Part shown: piece after piece, positions 54,917-63,289 of the stretch
How positions within the stretch are numbered: the first letter of the stretch is position 1
Layout: every line of letters starts with the position of its first letter
DNA from: Companilactobacillus allii
GTDB lineage: Bacteria; Bacillota; Bacilli; Lactobacillales; Lactobacillaceae
Reading direction: 5' to 3'
Assembly (NCBI RefSeq): GCF_001971585.1
Contig: NZ_CP019323.1
Location: forward strand, 2,346,053 to 2,410,052
Length of the DNA stretch: 64,000 nucleotides
Made by a program: the position numbers and the translations under genes
The notes under the pieces: model-generated
What the model saw: only the letters and a program-made list of their open reading frames with translations
The model's database searches: none
What the model was told of the DNA's origin: nothing

Positions 54917-55432
54917 CTATTCAAATCGATTGGCTTGAATATCCCCACGACGACATAATAAAACGAGCACATATATCGAGCCCACTATTGGTAGTAGTGA
55001 CCACCAATAATTGGCAAATGATAGATTAATATCATGTAAGCGGCGACTAATGGCCGTCAAAGATGGCAAAAAAAGACCTAATCCAAAAATAGTCAATAAG
55101 AACATGCCTAATTGCGCACTAAACAACAGATAAATGACTATCAACACCAAATAGCATAATCCATAGGCCAACATTGACCACCAGTAATTTGCGCGACTCA
55201 TCCGACCACTGAATTGCGTATATTTACTAAGAAATTCCTTAGAGGCACCCACTAATCCCAAATTTGATTGATAATCAGTATATGACACTGCTTGATTACG
55301 TGTAAATTGGGACTGTGCTTGATCCACGGTCGGCTTCACTGTATCGCCAATTTGGCTTAAATCTAAACCACAATTAGTACAAAAACGATCATCACTATCC
55401 AGCTTCGAACCACATCTAGGACAAAAAATCAT
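54917..55432 (-). CDS. Zinc-ribbon DUF805 membrane protein
   Basis: 171 residues. FCPRCGSKLDSDDRFCTNCG ribbon, then a DUF805 domain (FSGRMSRANYWWSMLAYGLCYLV and RRLHDINLSFANYWWSLLPIVG). Three to four membrane helices. First gene of the four; 11 bp before the PrsW gene. DUF805 proteins have no firm function. Confidence 0.85.
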   Translation of the reverse strand: MIFCPRCGSKLDSDDRFCTNCGLDLSQIGDTVKPTVDQAQSQFTRNQAVSYTDYQSNLGLVGASKEFLSKYTQFSGRMSRANYWWSMLAYGLCYLVLIVIYLLFSAQLGMFLLTIFGLGLFLPSLTAISRRLHDINLSFANYWWSLLPIVGSIYVLVLLCRRGDIQANRFE

Positions 55433-56180
55433 TATAACCCCTCCAAAATATATTAATTTTGCGAACTACATTACATAATTAGACTACATTTTAAGTATTA
55501 CAACTGATGACTTCTTTATCTTGTCACCACTTCAGTAAATGTGTCATCATCTGTCAGTAATAACTTAAAATACCAAATCAATAAATATATTCACATATTT
55601 CTATACAAAATTATAATTACAATGTTTTACTTTAGCAAGCAATTTAAGCAATATAATCCTTATATTAATATATAATATGGATTTTATTACTAAACCAATA
55701 TTATATAATTGGTGTCTTTGGTCGATAATACCTTAGGTAAACTTTTAAAAGAACTCAGAATACAAAAGAACCGTTCAGTATGCAGAGTCACTTTTTACGG
55801 TGACATTTCATCGTAGGCGATTCGCTACAACCAACTTAAAATATCAATATAATACTGTAATTTACCGTGTTATTTTAAGCACTAACAATCAAATACTTCA
55901 TTCTCAGTTCGAATAAAAATGAAGAACTAATCGTCATAAACAACGTCAAATTCATTAATACTAAGCTCAATTTGTCATTTATTATGCTTTAATGAACGAA
56001 CTGGATATCGTTTAATACAACCTTATTAGCAGTTTTTCCATTGTTTACTTGACGAATATAAAGAACGTCATTTAGTTGTAAATAAGCATTAGTCAAAAAT
56101 GAAAGCGATTTTAAAAATTCTACATAAAATTTACGATAAGCGTTAAACTATATATATACAAATACTTAAGGAGTAGGTTA
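55433..56180. other. Long AT-rich gap with a regulator fragment
   Basis: 748 bp without an intact gene. At 55718-55793 (+) a short frame reads LVDNTLGKLLKELRIQKNRS, resembling the first helix of Rgg/XRE-type HTH regulators, and then decays. The rest is AT-rich and shows no open frame of interest. The 3' end is the promoter region of the 56181 gene. Confidence 0.45.
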
Positions 56181-56519
56181 ATGGCTAATGTTCTAATATT
56201 GGGAAATAAAATCGATGCATCTAATTTAATTGACAGTGAGTCTAATACTACCATTATGGACAGCAATTCAATCAATCGAATTGACTTGGATAACAAAATG
56301 AAGGATACAAATATTATCGTTGTTGAACTAGATAATAATTCTAGTATTGATCTGATTCCTACCGTTGTGGAATCGATGAAAGTCTATCAAGTAAAGAAGA
56401 TAATTGTCTTGAATAAGGATCCTAATTCAAAATCAAAAGTCATTCGTATTTCAACTGAGTTCTTAGAGTTGTCAAATTTGGATTATCAAATTGTCAATTC
56501 ACCAGAATCTGTTAAGTAA
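56181..56519 (+). CDS. Small Rossmann-like protein, truncated NmrA-like
   Basis: 112 residues. ANVLILGNKIDASNLI keeps the first strand and turn of the NmrA-like proteins at 46011 and 50804, but the glycine motif is gone. IIVVELDNN and VKKIIVLNKDPNSKSKVIR correspond to later strands. It looks like a shortened, diverged relative. AAGGAG precedes the ATG, and a flavodoxin gene follows at 33 bp, so the flavodoxin/NmrA pairing is kept. Confidence 0.6.
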   Translation: MANVLILGNKIDASNLIDSESNTTIMDSNSINRIDLDNKMKDTNIIVVELDNNSSIDLIPTVVESMKVYQVKKIIVLNKDPNSKSKVIRISTEFLELSNLDYQIVNSPESVK

Positions 56520-56552
56520 AACCCATTTCTAATAAATACAGGAGGAATTATC

Positions 56553-56999
56553 ATGAAATCTATCGTTATTTATTTTTCTACATCAGGAAATACAGAAAAA
56601 GCCGCAAAGCTAATTGCTAAGGAAACTGGATCAGATATTGAAAGATTACAAGCTAAAACAGCTTGGCCAACTAACTTTGACGATTTAGCTGCACTTGCTA
56701 AAGAACAAAGTGAAAATAATATCCATCCAGATATCACTACTGATTTGGATTTAAGTAGTTATGACAAAATTTACTTGGGTTATCCTACTTGGTACGAGAA
56801 GCCACCAATGATCATTGATAGTTTCTTTGAAAAATTCGATTTATCAGATAAGACTGTTATCCCATTTTCAACAAGTGGTTCAAGTACATTTGAAATCACT
56901 CTTCCATATATTGAATCAATGGTTAAGGGATCTTCAATTAAACTAGAAGAAGGATTCCGTGCTAATTCTGAAACTGAAATTACAGAGGCTCTCGCATAG
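56553..56999 (+). CDS. Flavodoxin
   Basis: 148 residues. IVIYFSTSGNTEKAAKLIAKETG is the FMN loop; IYLGYPTWYEKPPMIIDSFFEKF and VIPFSTSGSSTF are the flavin-contacting loops. Single-domain flavodoxin, electron carrier or quinone reductase. AGGAGG precedes the ATG. Its stop is followed directly by a truncated copy of the intergenic repeat. Confidence 0.85.
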   Translation: MKSIVIYFSTSGNTEKAAKLIAKETGSDIERLQAKTAWPTNFDDLAALAKEQSENNIHPDITTDLDLSSYDKIYLGYPTWYEKPPMIIDSFFEKFDLSDKTVIPFSTSGSSTFEITLPYIESMVKGSSIKLEEGFRANSETEITEALA

Positions 57000-57000
57000 A

Positions 57001-57041
57001 GTATGACAAAGTTTCGTTTAATAAAAAATAAGTAGACATCC
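57001..57041. repeat. Intergenic repeat, copy G, truncated by an IS element
   Basis: TTTCGTTTAATAAAAAATAA and the following GTAGACATCC match copy F at 48003-48032, but the hairpin is interrupted at its loop by TGCGATAATCCC, the left end of the IS element. No right half is found downstream in the window. Confidence 0.7.
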
Positions 57042-57112
57042 TGCGATAATCCCTTTATGGTTGTCAGATGAAATAATATAATTTCATTTGACTTTCATGG
57101 AGGTATTTTTTT

Positions 57113-57790
57113 ATGTCTAGATCCAAATTTGGTTTATCGGAAAAGCTTGATTTAATTAATGAGTTTGATAAAACTGTAGTTTCTGTGAGTGCTTTCACAA
57201 AAATAAATGGTATTACAAGAAGCACTTTAAGACGGTGGCTTACACTCTTTGAACGCGACGGAGTCGACGGTCTAAGAGAGAAAACCAAAAACGATACTTA
57301 TCCTGAGGAACTGAAATTAAAAGTTGTACATGACTTCCTTGATGGTAAAGATACGATGGAGGGTCTGGTAAATAAATATGGACTCAGAAGTGTTTTTCAG
57401 GTATATGACTGGGTATTCAAGTATAATAATGGAAAATCATTGGCGAGACATAATCCGTCAAGGAAGCAGGATTCCATTATGTCGAGAAAGACAACATTTG
57501 AAGAACGTATTGAAATAGTCGAATATGTGACGAAGAATAATCATTCATATAGTGAGGCAGCTAAACATTTTTCTGTGACATATCAACAAGTTAGATCATG
57601 GGTTTTGAAATCTAAAAAAGATGGGTATGAGGCCTTGCTCGATGGTCGAGGCCATCGAAAGGCTAAAAAGGATCTAACTGATTTAGATAAAGCCAATTTA
57701 AAGATTAGACAATTGGAATCCCAACTTGAAGATCAAAAAATAATCGAGGCATTCGTAAAAAAACTGAAGGAACTTCAGCACAGGGGGTGA
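57113..57790 (+). CDS. IS3-family transposase OrfA (two HTH domains)
   Basis: 225 residues with two helix-turn-helix units (SVSAFTKINGITRSTLRRWL and HSYSEAAKHFSVTYQQVRSW) and a C-terminal leucine-zipper-like coil (LKIRQLESQLEDQKIIEAFVKKLKEL). This is the IS150-group OrfA. ATG follows GGAGG. The A-rich GTAAAAAAACTG near its end is a plausible frameshift site to OrfB. Confidence 0.9.
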   Translation: MSRSKFGLSEKLDLINEFDKTVVSVSAFTKINGITRSTLRRWLTLFERDGVDGLREKTKNDTYPEELKLKVVHDFLDGKDTMEGLVNKYGLRSVFQVYDWVFKYNNGKSLARHNPSRKQDSIMSRKTTFEERIEIVEYVTKNNHSYSEAAKHFSVTYQQVRSWVLKSKKDGYEALLDGRGHRKAKKDLTDLDKANLKIRQLESQLEDQKIIEAFVKKLKELQHRG

Positions 57791-58226
57791 ATCAAAGACA
57801 CAGACTAGCTTACCAAGCAATAAAGGAAGTTAGTCAAAATAAGCACGGTGCAATAACACTTCTACTAGGCATTGTCGGCGTTAGCCGACAGTCATATAAT
57901 AAGTTCTTCAATCGAAAGCAAACTTCAAGAGAAGCTCAAGATGAATTGTTAAAAGAGAGAATAACCTATTGGTACGAATTGAATACTAAATCTATTGGTG
58001 CCGGTACAATTCTTACTAATTTGAAAAGAAATCCACAAGTCACATGTAAAGTTACTATTAAACAGGTGAAACGTTTAATGCGTGAACTCTATATAAGATG
58101 TCAGGTAAGAATTAAGAAATGTGACCATGAAAAGCAATCAGAAATATATTTACAAGTTAAATGAGCACAATGTGATAAGAAGTATGTCTAGGCCAGGAAC
58201 ATCCTATGACAACACTCCTATGGAGC
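57787..58226 (+). pseudogene. IS3-family transposase OrfB, deleted
   Basis: Begins with a GTGA overlap with OrfA and reads RLAYQAIKEVSQNKHGAITL, SRQSYNKFFNRKQ, the standard OrfB start. The DDE catalytic core is missing: after KKCDHEKQSEIYLQVK the frame stops at 58164, and only a C-terminal scrap with E of the DDE triad (TPMEP) is left. Confidence 0.85.
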
Positions 58227-58336
58227 CGTTGGTGGAGCAAATTTAAAGTCTACTGGATAGATACCCAAAACGTACGAACAACTAGTTAAGTTGGTAGAGG
58301 ATGGTATTAATTATATAAGCAGATCAGAAACAAGAA

Positions 58337-58372
58337 ATGGCCATACCCCACATAATTTAGGGATATGGCCAT
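58337..58372. terminator. Hairpin between IS remnant and lanthipeptide operon
   Basis: ATGGCCAT-CCC pairs with GGG-ATGGCCAT around an AT-rich loop; T-rich on the minus strand. A probable terminator for the operon ending at 58482. Confidence 0.55.
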
Positions 58373-58481
58373 CTAAAATAATATTCAATTTTTATATTAT
58401 TTCAAATGTCAACTTGACAGGTACTAGTGCACTCCAAATTCTGGTCTTTTTTTGCGGAATTTTGTCACAAATATTTTTTAT

Positions 58482-58799
58482 TTATATAGGCCTATTATTT
58501 ACCATACATATAATGGAAGGAATTAAATATAAAGGATTATGTATTAACCCTAAAATGAGCAAGTTAATATTCCATTTATAGGAATCTATATTTCTTATCG
58601 AAAAATATGTGATTATTTGTAAAATTATTATTACCCCAAGAAACCCAAAGGAGAAGATAACTTTGGATATATTATCTGGAATTCCAGTTACATCCTTTGG
58701 GTGCAATACCGTAACAACAGGAATACTTATTATTAAAATATTTTCTATCCAAAAAATTACCCAAGCAAATATCTGAGACAATCTATTTGTTTTAGTCAT
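58482..58799 (-). CDS. Small membrane protein, possible lanthipeptide immunity factor
   Basis: 105 residues with three membrane helices (about 10-30, 46-66, 78-98). AAGG that starts inside the stop codon of the synthetase gene lies 11 bases ahead of ATG 58799, indicating translational coupling. Last gene of the lanthipeptide operon. Producer-immunity proteins are often small polytopic proteins in this position, but no homology supports the assignment. AT-rich like its neighbours. Confidence 0.55.
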   Translation of the reverse strand: MTKTNRLSQIFAWVIFWIENILIISIPVVTVLHPKDVTGIPDNISKVIFSFGFLGVIIILQIITYFSIRNIDSYKWNINLLILGLIHNPLYLIPSIICMVNNRPI

Positions 58800-58812
58800 A
58801 ACATATATACCT

Positions 58813-59931
58813 TCAATAATTTACTTTCTTTGCTTTATTAATATTAAATAAATTCATATCACTTTTTGGTAAGGGAATCCAAGATCCCCACTTATCATTT
58901 GAAACAACATCATTTAACACTGACATTACCCCTGCAGAACCTGTACTAATATCCATCGAGCATTTATAACCTAATTTACCAGGGAATATATCCATACCAT
59001 CATAAGAAATGGCATAATTATTCAGAGATAATATATGTTTTTTTAGTGATTTATTAACCCCATATATTTTATAAATTGCATTAGACAGAACAATAAATCC
59101 TGTTACACCACTGAATAGACATGACATATATGAACAAGAAGAATAATTACTGTCTATCAATTTGCTTAACAAATCACTAAACTTCATACTAATTGAATCC
59201 AGATCATCCTTTTGCATTTCCAATAAGGTAAGGGCAATCCCCACAGACCCTGTATCTAAATACGGAATCAATCTTCTAAATCCCCTACTGTCGTCCTTAA
59301 AGGTTATTCCTTGTTCATCATTGACTAAATTGTCATTAACAATTTTTTCTAATATAATAATTGCATACTTTTTATATTTCTCATCAAGTAATATTCCGGT
59401 TTTCCAAAGAAATAATGCTGCCCCCGTCCATCCGGTTATCAATCCTATTTTCTCTTCAGACTCCTTTTCCTCCTCGAATTTTCCATTATTAATCTTATTA
59501 ACAATAATATTTGCAATTTCAATGGCTCTATTTTTAAAAACCATTATATTTGATAATGAATAAAACGATAAAAGAGACAATCCAATTCCAGATAAACCAT
59601 TATAAATAGATATGTTCATACTTTTATTATTAAAATTGCATTTTTCCAAAAGTTTATATGACAAATCTTGATTACCGTTCTCATATATTACTGAACAGAT
59701 ACCACTCATGCCACTGAATAAACCATTGTCGCATAATTCATTTTCACTAATATTTAATAAATTTTTCTCGGCACTATTTAACCATTCTTTCCATTTCTTT
59801 GAATTTTCAAAATATTTTTTGTTATTTTCCTTCAAAGACATAATTACACCCATAGAACCATTGGAAATCGAATATTTACTGATGCTAGAATTGTACTGAT
59901 CAATATCTCCAAAAATAAGATTTTCATTTTC
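58813..59931 (-). pseudogene. LanKC cyclase half (class III LanC-like), out of frame with the kinase half
   Basis: About 372 codons are in the LanC-like frame. It opens with FENENLIFGDIDQYNSS and YSISNGSMGVI, upstream of any good start; the first ATG (59853) has no ribosome site. It contains six Gly-rich toroid motifs: FSGMSG, YNGLSGIG, ITGWTG, DTGSVGIAL, FSGVTG, STGSAGV. No CHG or WCxG zinc motif is seen, as in class III enzymes. IFPGK near the end is typical of LanKC C-termini. It should follow the kinase in one polypeptide. Confidence 0.75.
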
Positions 59932-61510
59932 AAAAATTTAAATTCTTAATTAACCCTAAATCTAATCCTACAATATTATTCTCGACATTTTTCATACTGT
60001 ATTTATACTTAGGAACATCTAACTCTTTATTATAAAAATTAGGTGACGGATAAATATTGATATACTTACTAATTTCATTGCTTACATAGGTGAGTGTTTT
60101 GATTGCCGATTTTCCAAATTTATCTTCAATATTTTCATTTTGCCTCATTATGAAATTTTTACTGAAGTTCATCCCTGATTCTATCGGTAAAAATAAATGT
60201 CTAGAAATTTTATAAACAGCATACCAATCAGCAGCACCAAAAGTTTTTGAATGTTGCGAAACAAAATCTTGAGTGACTAGTCCGGGTTCAAATTTATTAT
60301 TTATTCTCGTAGCACATTCTAAATCAATAAGCTTTAAAGAAATACAATCGTGATTGTTTATGACCATAATATTGGATGGCTGCAAATCTCCTATGGCAAT
60401 ACCATAATTATGAACTTTTTTTACAATTGACATTAATGTAATTGAAATTCTTGTAGCCTTTTTCAAATAATCTTTAGCGGAAATATCATTTGAAAAAGGA
60501 TACTCTCTTGCAATAAATTCACTAAGACTTTCACCATCTACTATGTCTTCAACTAAATAATTATGATTCCAAATTTCTTTATAATTGATGGGATTTACAA
60601 TCTCATCAACATACCTAAGTTTAACCAGAGTATTATACTCATGCTTAATTCTTGCAAATCCATCATTATTATTCCTATCTAATCCGACATTTGGCCGTCC
60701 TTCTTTTAAAATAACCCTTTTACTATTGTACTTTGCACTATATACTCCTCCAGCATTACTAAAATGAATGGCCTCATCTATTTTAAATGATTTGAGATCT
60801 GAAAAAACCTTTTCGTTTGGAAAAACATTGTTTTCTAAAATAAATTTAGGTTCTTTTATAAAATTAGGTAGTGAATAATATGGTGCTCTTACATCTTCTA
60901 TACATTTTCCTCTTGGATCTTTTATAATATACGTTATATTTCCATCAATATTATATGTCATTTTTTTAAATGCACCATAACGAAAGAAAACATTGCTTTG
61001 TTTCCATTGTTGATCGTTTAATATATATGGTCCATTCCTATAGGCAGACATTATGTTCAGTAATGGATCTAAAAGACTACAAAATTGTTTCTCAGTTGAC
61101 GGATATACAGTAATAAATTTTCCAGATTCTTCTCTATGTCCATATTTTGAATAAGTGATTTTAAGAGTATAAGAATCCGGTACAAATTTGAATGATATCT
61201 TTTTATCTATTAAAAATGAAGATATATCTTGTAATACTTCAGCAGCATCATTAATATTAGCCGATATGTGAATTTTCCATCCTTGATTAGGCAGCAAATT
61301 ATTATTAAAAATAATATATTTCCAATTATTATCTCTAGTTACACTCCATTTTGATTTATCTAGTTCCTTCGTAGAAAAAATAGTACCACTTTGATTTAAT
61401 ATTTTCTCATATGAGTAAAACGGTAAATTATTATTATTCACAAATTTTAGATACTCGGTTCCATCTAATGACAATATAATGTCCTCCCATATCCTATTTA
61501 ATTGATCCAA
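59930..61510 (-). CDS. Class III lanthipeptide synthetase LanKC, lyase and kinase domains
   Basis: 526 residues. Residues 1-205 are the lyase-type domain (GWKIHISANINDAAEVL, SGKFITVYPSTEKQF, GPYILNDQQW, RYGAF). Residues 240-500 are the Ser/Thr kinase-like domain, with VILKEGRP (K269), IGDLQPSNIMV (D375) and LIDLECA (D396). It should phosphorylate Ser in the precursor and eliminate phosphate to dehydroalanine. The frame ends 5 bp after entering the cyclase linker, at a T5 run. It overlaps the ABC gene by 17 bp. Confidence 0.85.
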   Translation of the reverse strand: MDQLNRIWEDIILSLDGTEYLKFVNNNNLPFYSYEKILNQSGTIFSTKELDKSKWSVTRDNNWKYIIFNNNLLPNQGWKIHISANINDAAEVLQDISSFLIDKKISFKFVPDSYTLKITYSKYGHREESGKFITVYPSTEKQFCSLLDPLLNIMSAYRNGPYILNDQQWKQSNVFFRYGAFKKMTYNIDGNITYIIKDPRGKCIEDVRAPYYSLPNFIKEPKFILENNVFPNEKVFSDLKSFKIDEAIHFSNAGGVYSAKYNSKRVILKEGRPNVGLDRNNNDGFARIKHEYNTLVKLRYVDEIVNPINYKEIWNHNYLVEDIVDGESLSEFIAREYPFSNDISAKDYLKKATRISITLMSIVKKVHNYGIAIGDLQPSNIMVINNHDCISLKLIDLECATRINNKFEPGLVTQDFVSQHSKTFGAADWYAVYKISRHLFLPIESGMNFSKNFIMRQNENIEDKFGKSAIKTLTYVSNEISKYINIYPSPNFYNKELDVPKYKYSMKNVENNIVGLDLGLIKNLNF

Positions 61511-63221
61511 ATTGCTTTTTTACAAATTCCTTATATTCAGGTAATCTTGAAAGAAGATCTGAATGTTTACCATGATCGAGTATTGTATGCTTATCAACAA
61601 AGTAAATTTCATCTGCATCCATTACTGTAGACAACCTGTGTGCAACCGCAACTATCATCTTTCCACTCATTACTTTCCTCAATGCTTCTGAAACAAGTGA
61701 CTCGGTACTCGGGTCTAAACTTGATGTTGCTTCATCTAGTATTAAAACTTTTGGATTTTTTATATAAGCTCTAGCTATCTGTAATCGCTGTCTTTGACCT
61801 CCGGAAAATTGAACACCTTGTTCTCCAACTAACGTTTCGATACCATTAGGTAAATCTTTGATATCGTCCCATAAATTACTAGCTTTTATTGCATCATCTA
61901 ATTCTCTATTATTAGGTATATAATTCAAGCCAAATATAAGATTATCTTTGATTGTTCCCGTCAATACGGTGTTTTCCTGAGAAACTACTCCAAAAAGTTT
62001 TCTCCAATCATAAATCAAAATATCTTCGGAAGAAATATCTTCGTTTAATATTATTTTCCCGCCAATATTTATTGTATATAATCTTGTTAATAAATTTATA
62101 ATAGTTGTTTTACCACTTCCTGAAGGTCCAACTATTGCTATTTTTTTATTTCTCTCAAATTTAATATTTACATTTTTTAATATTAAATCATTTTCATATG
62201 AAAATGATACATTCTCAAATCTGATACTATTAACTAAATAATTGGAGGGTAATTTCATATTGAAAGGTATATCATTCTCAGTGGACATTTGGATAATCTC
62301 ACTAACTTTACTTAAAGATCCTTTACATTCTTTAAAGTTAGTATAAAAAGAAGATACTGTATTTATAGGTTGAATAATTTGTACTAAATACATAACAATC
62401 GTTACCAAACTAGACATTGACAATGTTCCATTATTAACTCTTAGGCCACCATATAAAATAATTGATAATATTACACCAAATGAAATTACCGATTGAAGCG
62501 GTGCAACAACTGAATTAATTAAATCTCCACGAAGTGAAATTTTATACATATTATTTATATAACCATTTATATTTTTTACAACAATTGATTCTGCATTATT
62601 TAATTTAACTGTTCTAATATTTCTTAAGAATTCTGTTACAACACCTGACAACTTACTTAATTCTGATTGAAGTATTATTATCAGTTTTTCATTTATATTT
62701 GCTACCGGAATAGTTAAAAGAGCGTATATTGGAAAACTAATGCAAATAACAAAGGTTAGTTTCCAATCCGTATATACTAGTATACTGAGTGCCCCAAATA
62801 ATGTAATTATGCCCGATAAATTTTGTGGGATTATTATAGTAATAAATTCTTTTATTATTGAAACATCATTTATAACTCTACTAGATAATTGCCCACTAAT
62901 TGAATTATCGAAATACGATGTCGGTAAATATAATAAATGTGTATTCACTTTTTCACGAATTTCTTTTATTGTTTTATCCCCTTCTCGACTAATTATGTAT
63001 CCACCAATAGAGGTTAGAATGGTTGTTAATAATAGTAATATGATAATCTTTAATATATATATCGAATTATTGGTTCCAGAAATCAATATTTCTTTGAGAC
63101 TAATTGCTTTTCCAACAAGAATGGGTACATAAAGATTTAATGAGCTACCTATCATGGTTAATATCAACCCAATAAGGAACTTAAAATTAATATTAAAAAC
63201 TCTTATCTCATTTTTATTCAT
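61494..63221 (-). CDS. ABC exporter of the lanthipeptide locus (LanT-like)
   Basis: 575 residues from ATG 63221 (GGGAGATA upstream). Six-helix exporter domain (1-320) then Walker A GPSGSGKTT, signature FSGGQRQR, Walker B VLILDEATSSLD and AHRLSTV. There is no N-terminal C39 peptidase domain, so leader removal needs another protease. Likely exports the modified peptide. The start follows a 14-bp hairpin after the precursor gene. Its end overlaps lanKC by 17 bp. Confidence 0.85.
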   Translation of the reverse strand: MNKNEIRVFNINFKFLIGLILTMIGSSLNLYVPILVGKAISLKEILISGTNNSIYILKIIILLLLTTILTSIGGYIISREGDKTIKEIREKVNTHLLYLPTSYFDNSISGQLSSRVINDVSIIKEFITIIIPQNLSGIITLFGALSILVYTDWKLTFVICISFPIYALLTIPVANINEKLIIILQSELSKLSGVVTEFLRNIRTVKLNNAESIVVKNINGYINNMYKISLRGDLINSVVAPLQSVISFGVILSIILYGGLRVNNGTLSMSSLVTIVMYLVQIIQPINTVSSFYTNFKECKGSLSKVSEIIQMSTENDIPFNMKLPSNYLVNSIRFENVSFSYENDLILKNVNIKFERNKKIAIVGPSGSGKTTIINLLTRLYTINIGGKIILNEDISSEDILIYDWRKLFGVVSQENTVLTGTIKDNLIFGLNYIPNNRELDDAIKASNLWDDIKDLPNGIETLVGEQGVQFSGGQRQRLQIARAYIKNPKVLILDEATSSLDPSTESLVSEALRKVMSGKMIVAVAHRLSTVMDADEIYFVDKHTILDHGKHSDLLSRLPEYKEFVKKQFGSIK

Positions 63222-63237
63222 AGATATCTCCCACAAA

Positions 63238-63275
63238 TAGACAGACAGATGTTGAAATCAGCATCTGTCTGTCTA
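63238..63275 (-). terminator. Hairpin between precursor gene and exporter
   Basis: TAGACAGACAGATG (63238-63251) and exact complement (63262-63275) with a 10-base loop, 15 bp after the precursor stop. The following T-tract is short (ATTTG), so read-through is likely; such partial terminators raise precursor over enzyme levels, or stabilise the short mRNA. Confidence 0.7.
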
Positions 63276-63289
63276 TTGCCTATTAAGAT

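Larger units (their letters stand above)
57042..58240 (+). mobile_element. IS3-family element, decayed
   Basis: Starts TGCGATAATCCC (5' TG as in IS3-family ends), carries orfA and the first part of orfB, then has an internal deletion that joins orfB to a remnant of its C-terminal end (RSMSRPGTSYDNTPMEP near 58174-58226). No matching right inverted repeat was found. Non-functional. Confidence 0.8.

Noticed and set aside
58291-58581. 96-codon plus-strand frame near the IS remnant
   Set aside because: Runs through a terminator hairpin and antisense to the small membrane protein; no homology or ribosome site.
59162-59563. 133-codon plus-strand frame inside the LanC-like region
   Set aside because: Antisense to the cyclase half; low-complexity Ser/Ile/Leu-rich.
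58813-61510. Class V or two-gene (separate kinase and cyclase) lanthipeptide system
   Set aside because: The lyase-kinase-linker-cyclase order is colinear with class III LanKC and the linker is read through the frameshift, so a single broken gene is more likely.
62740-63132. 130-codon plus-strand frame inside the lanthipeptide exporter
   Set aside because: Antisense to the ABC exporter membrane domain; no ribosome site.
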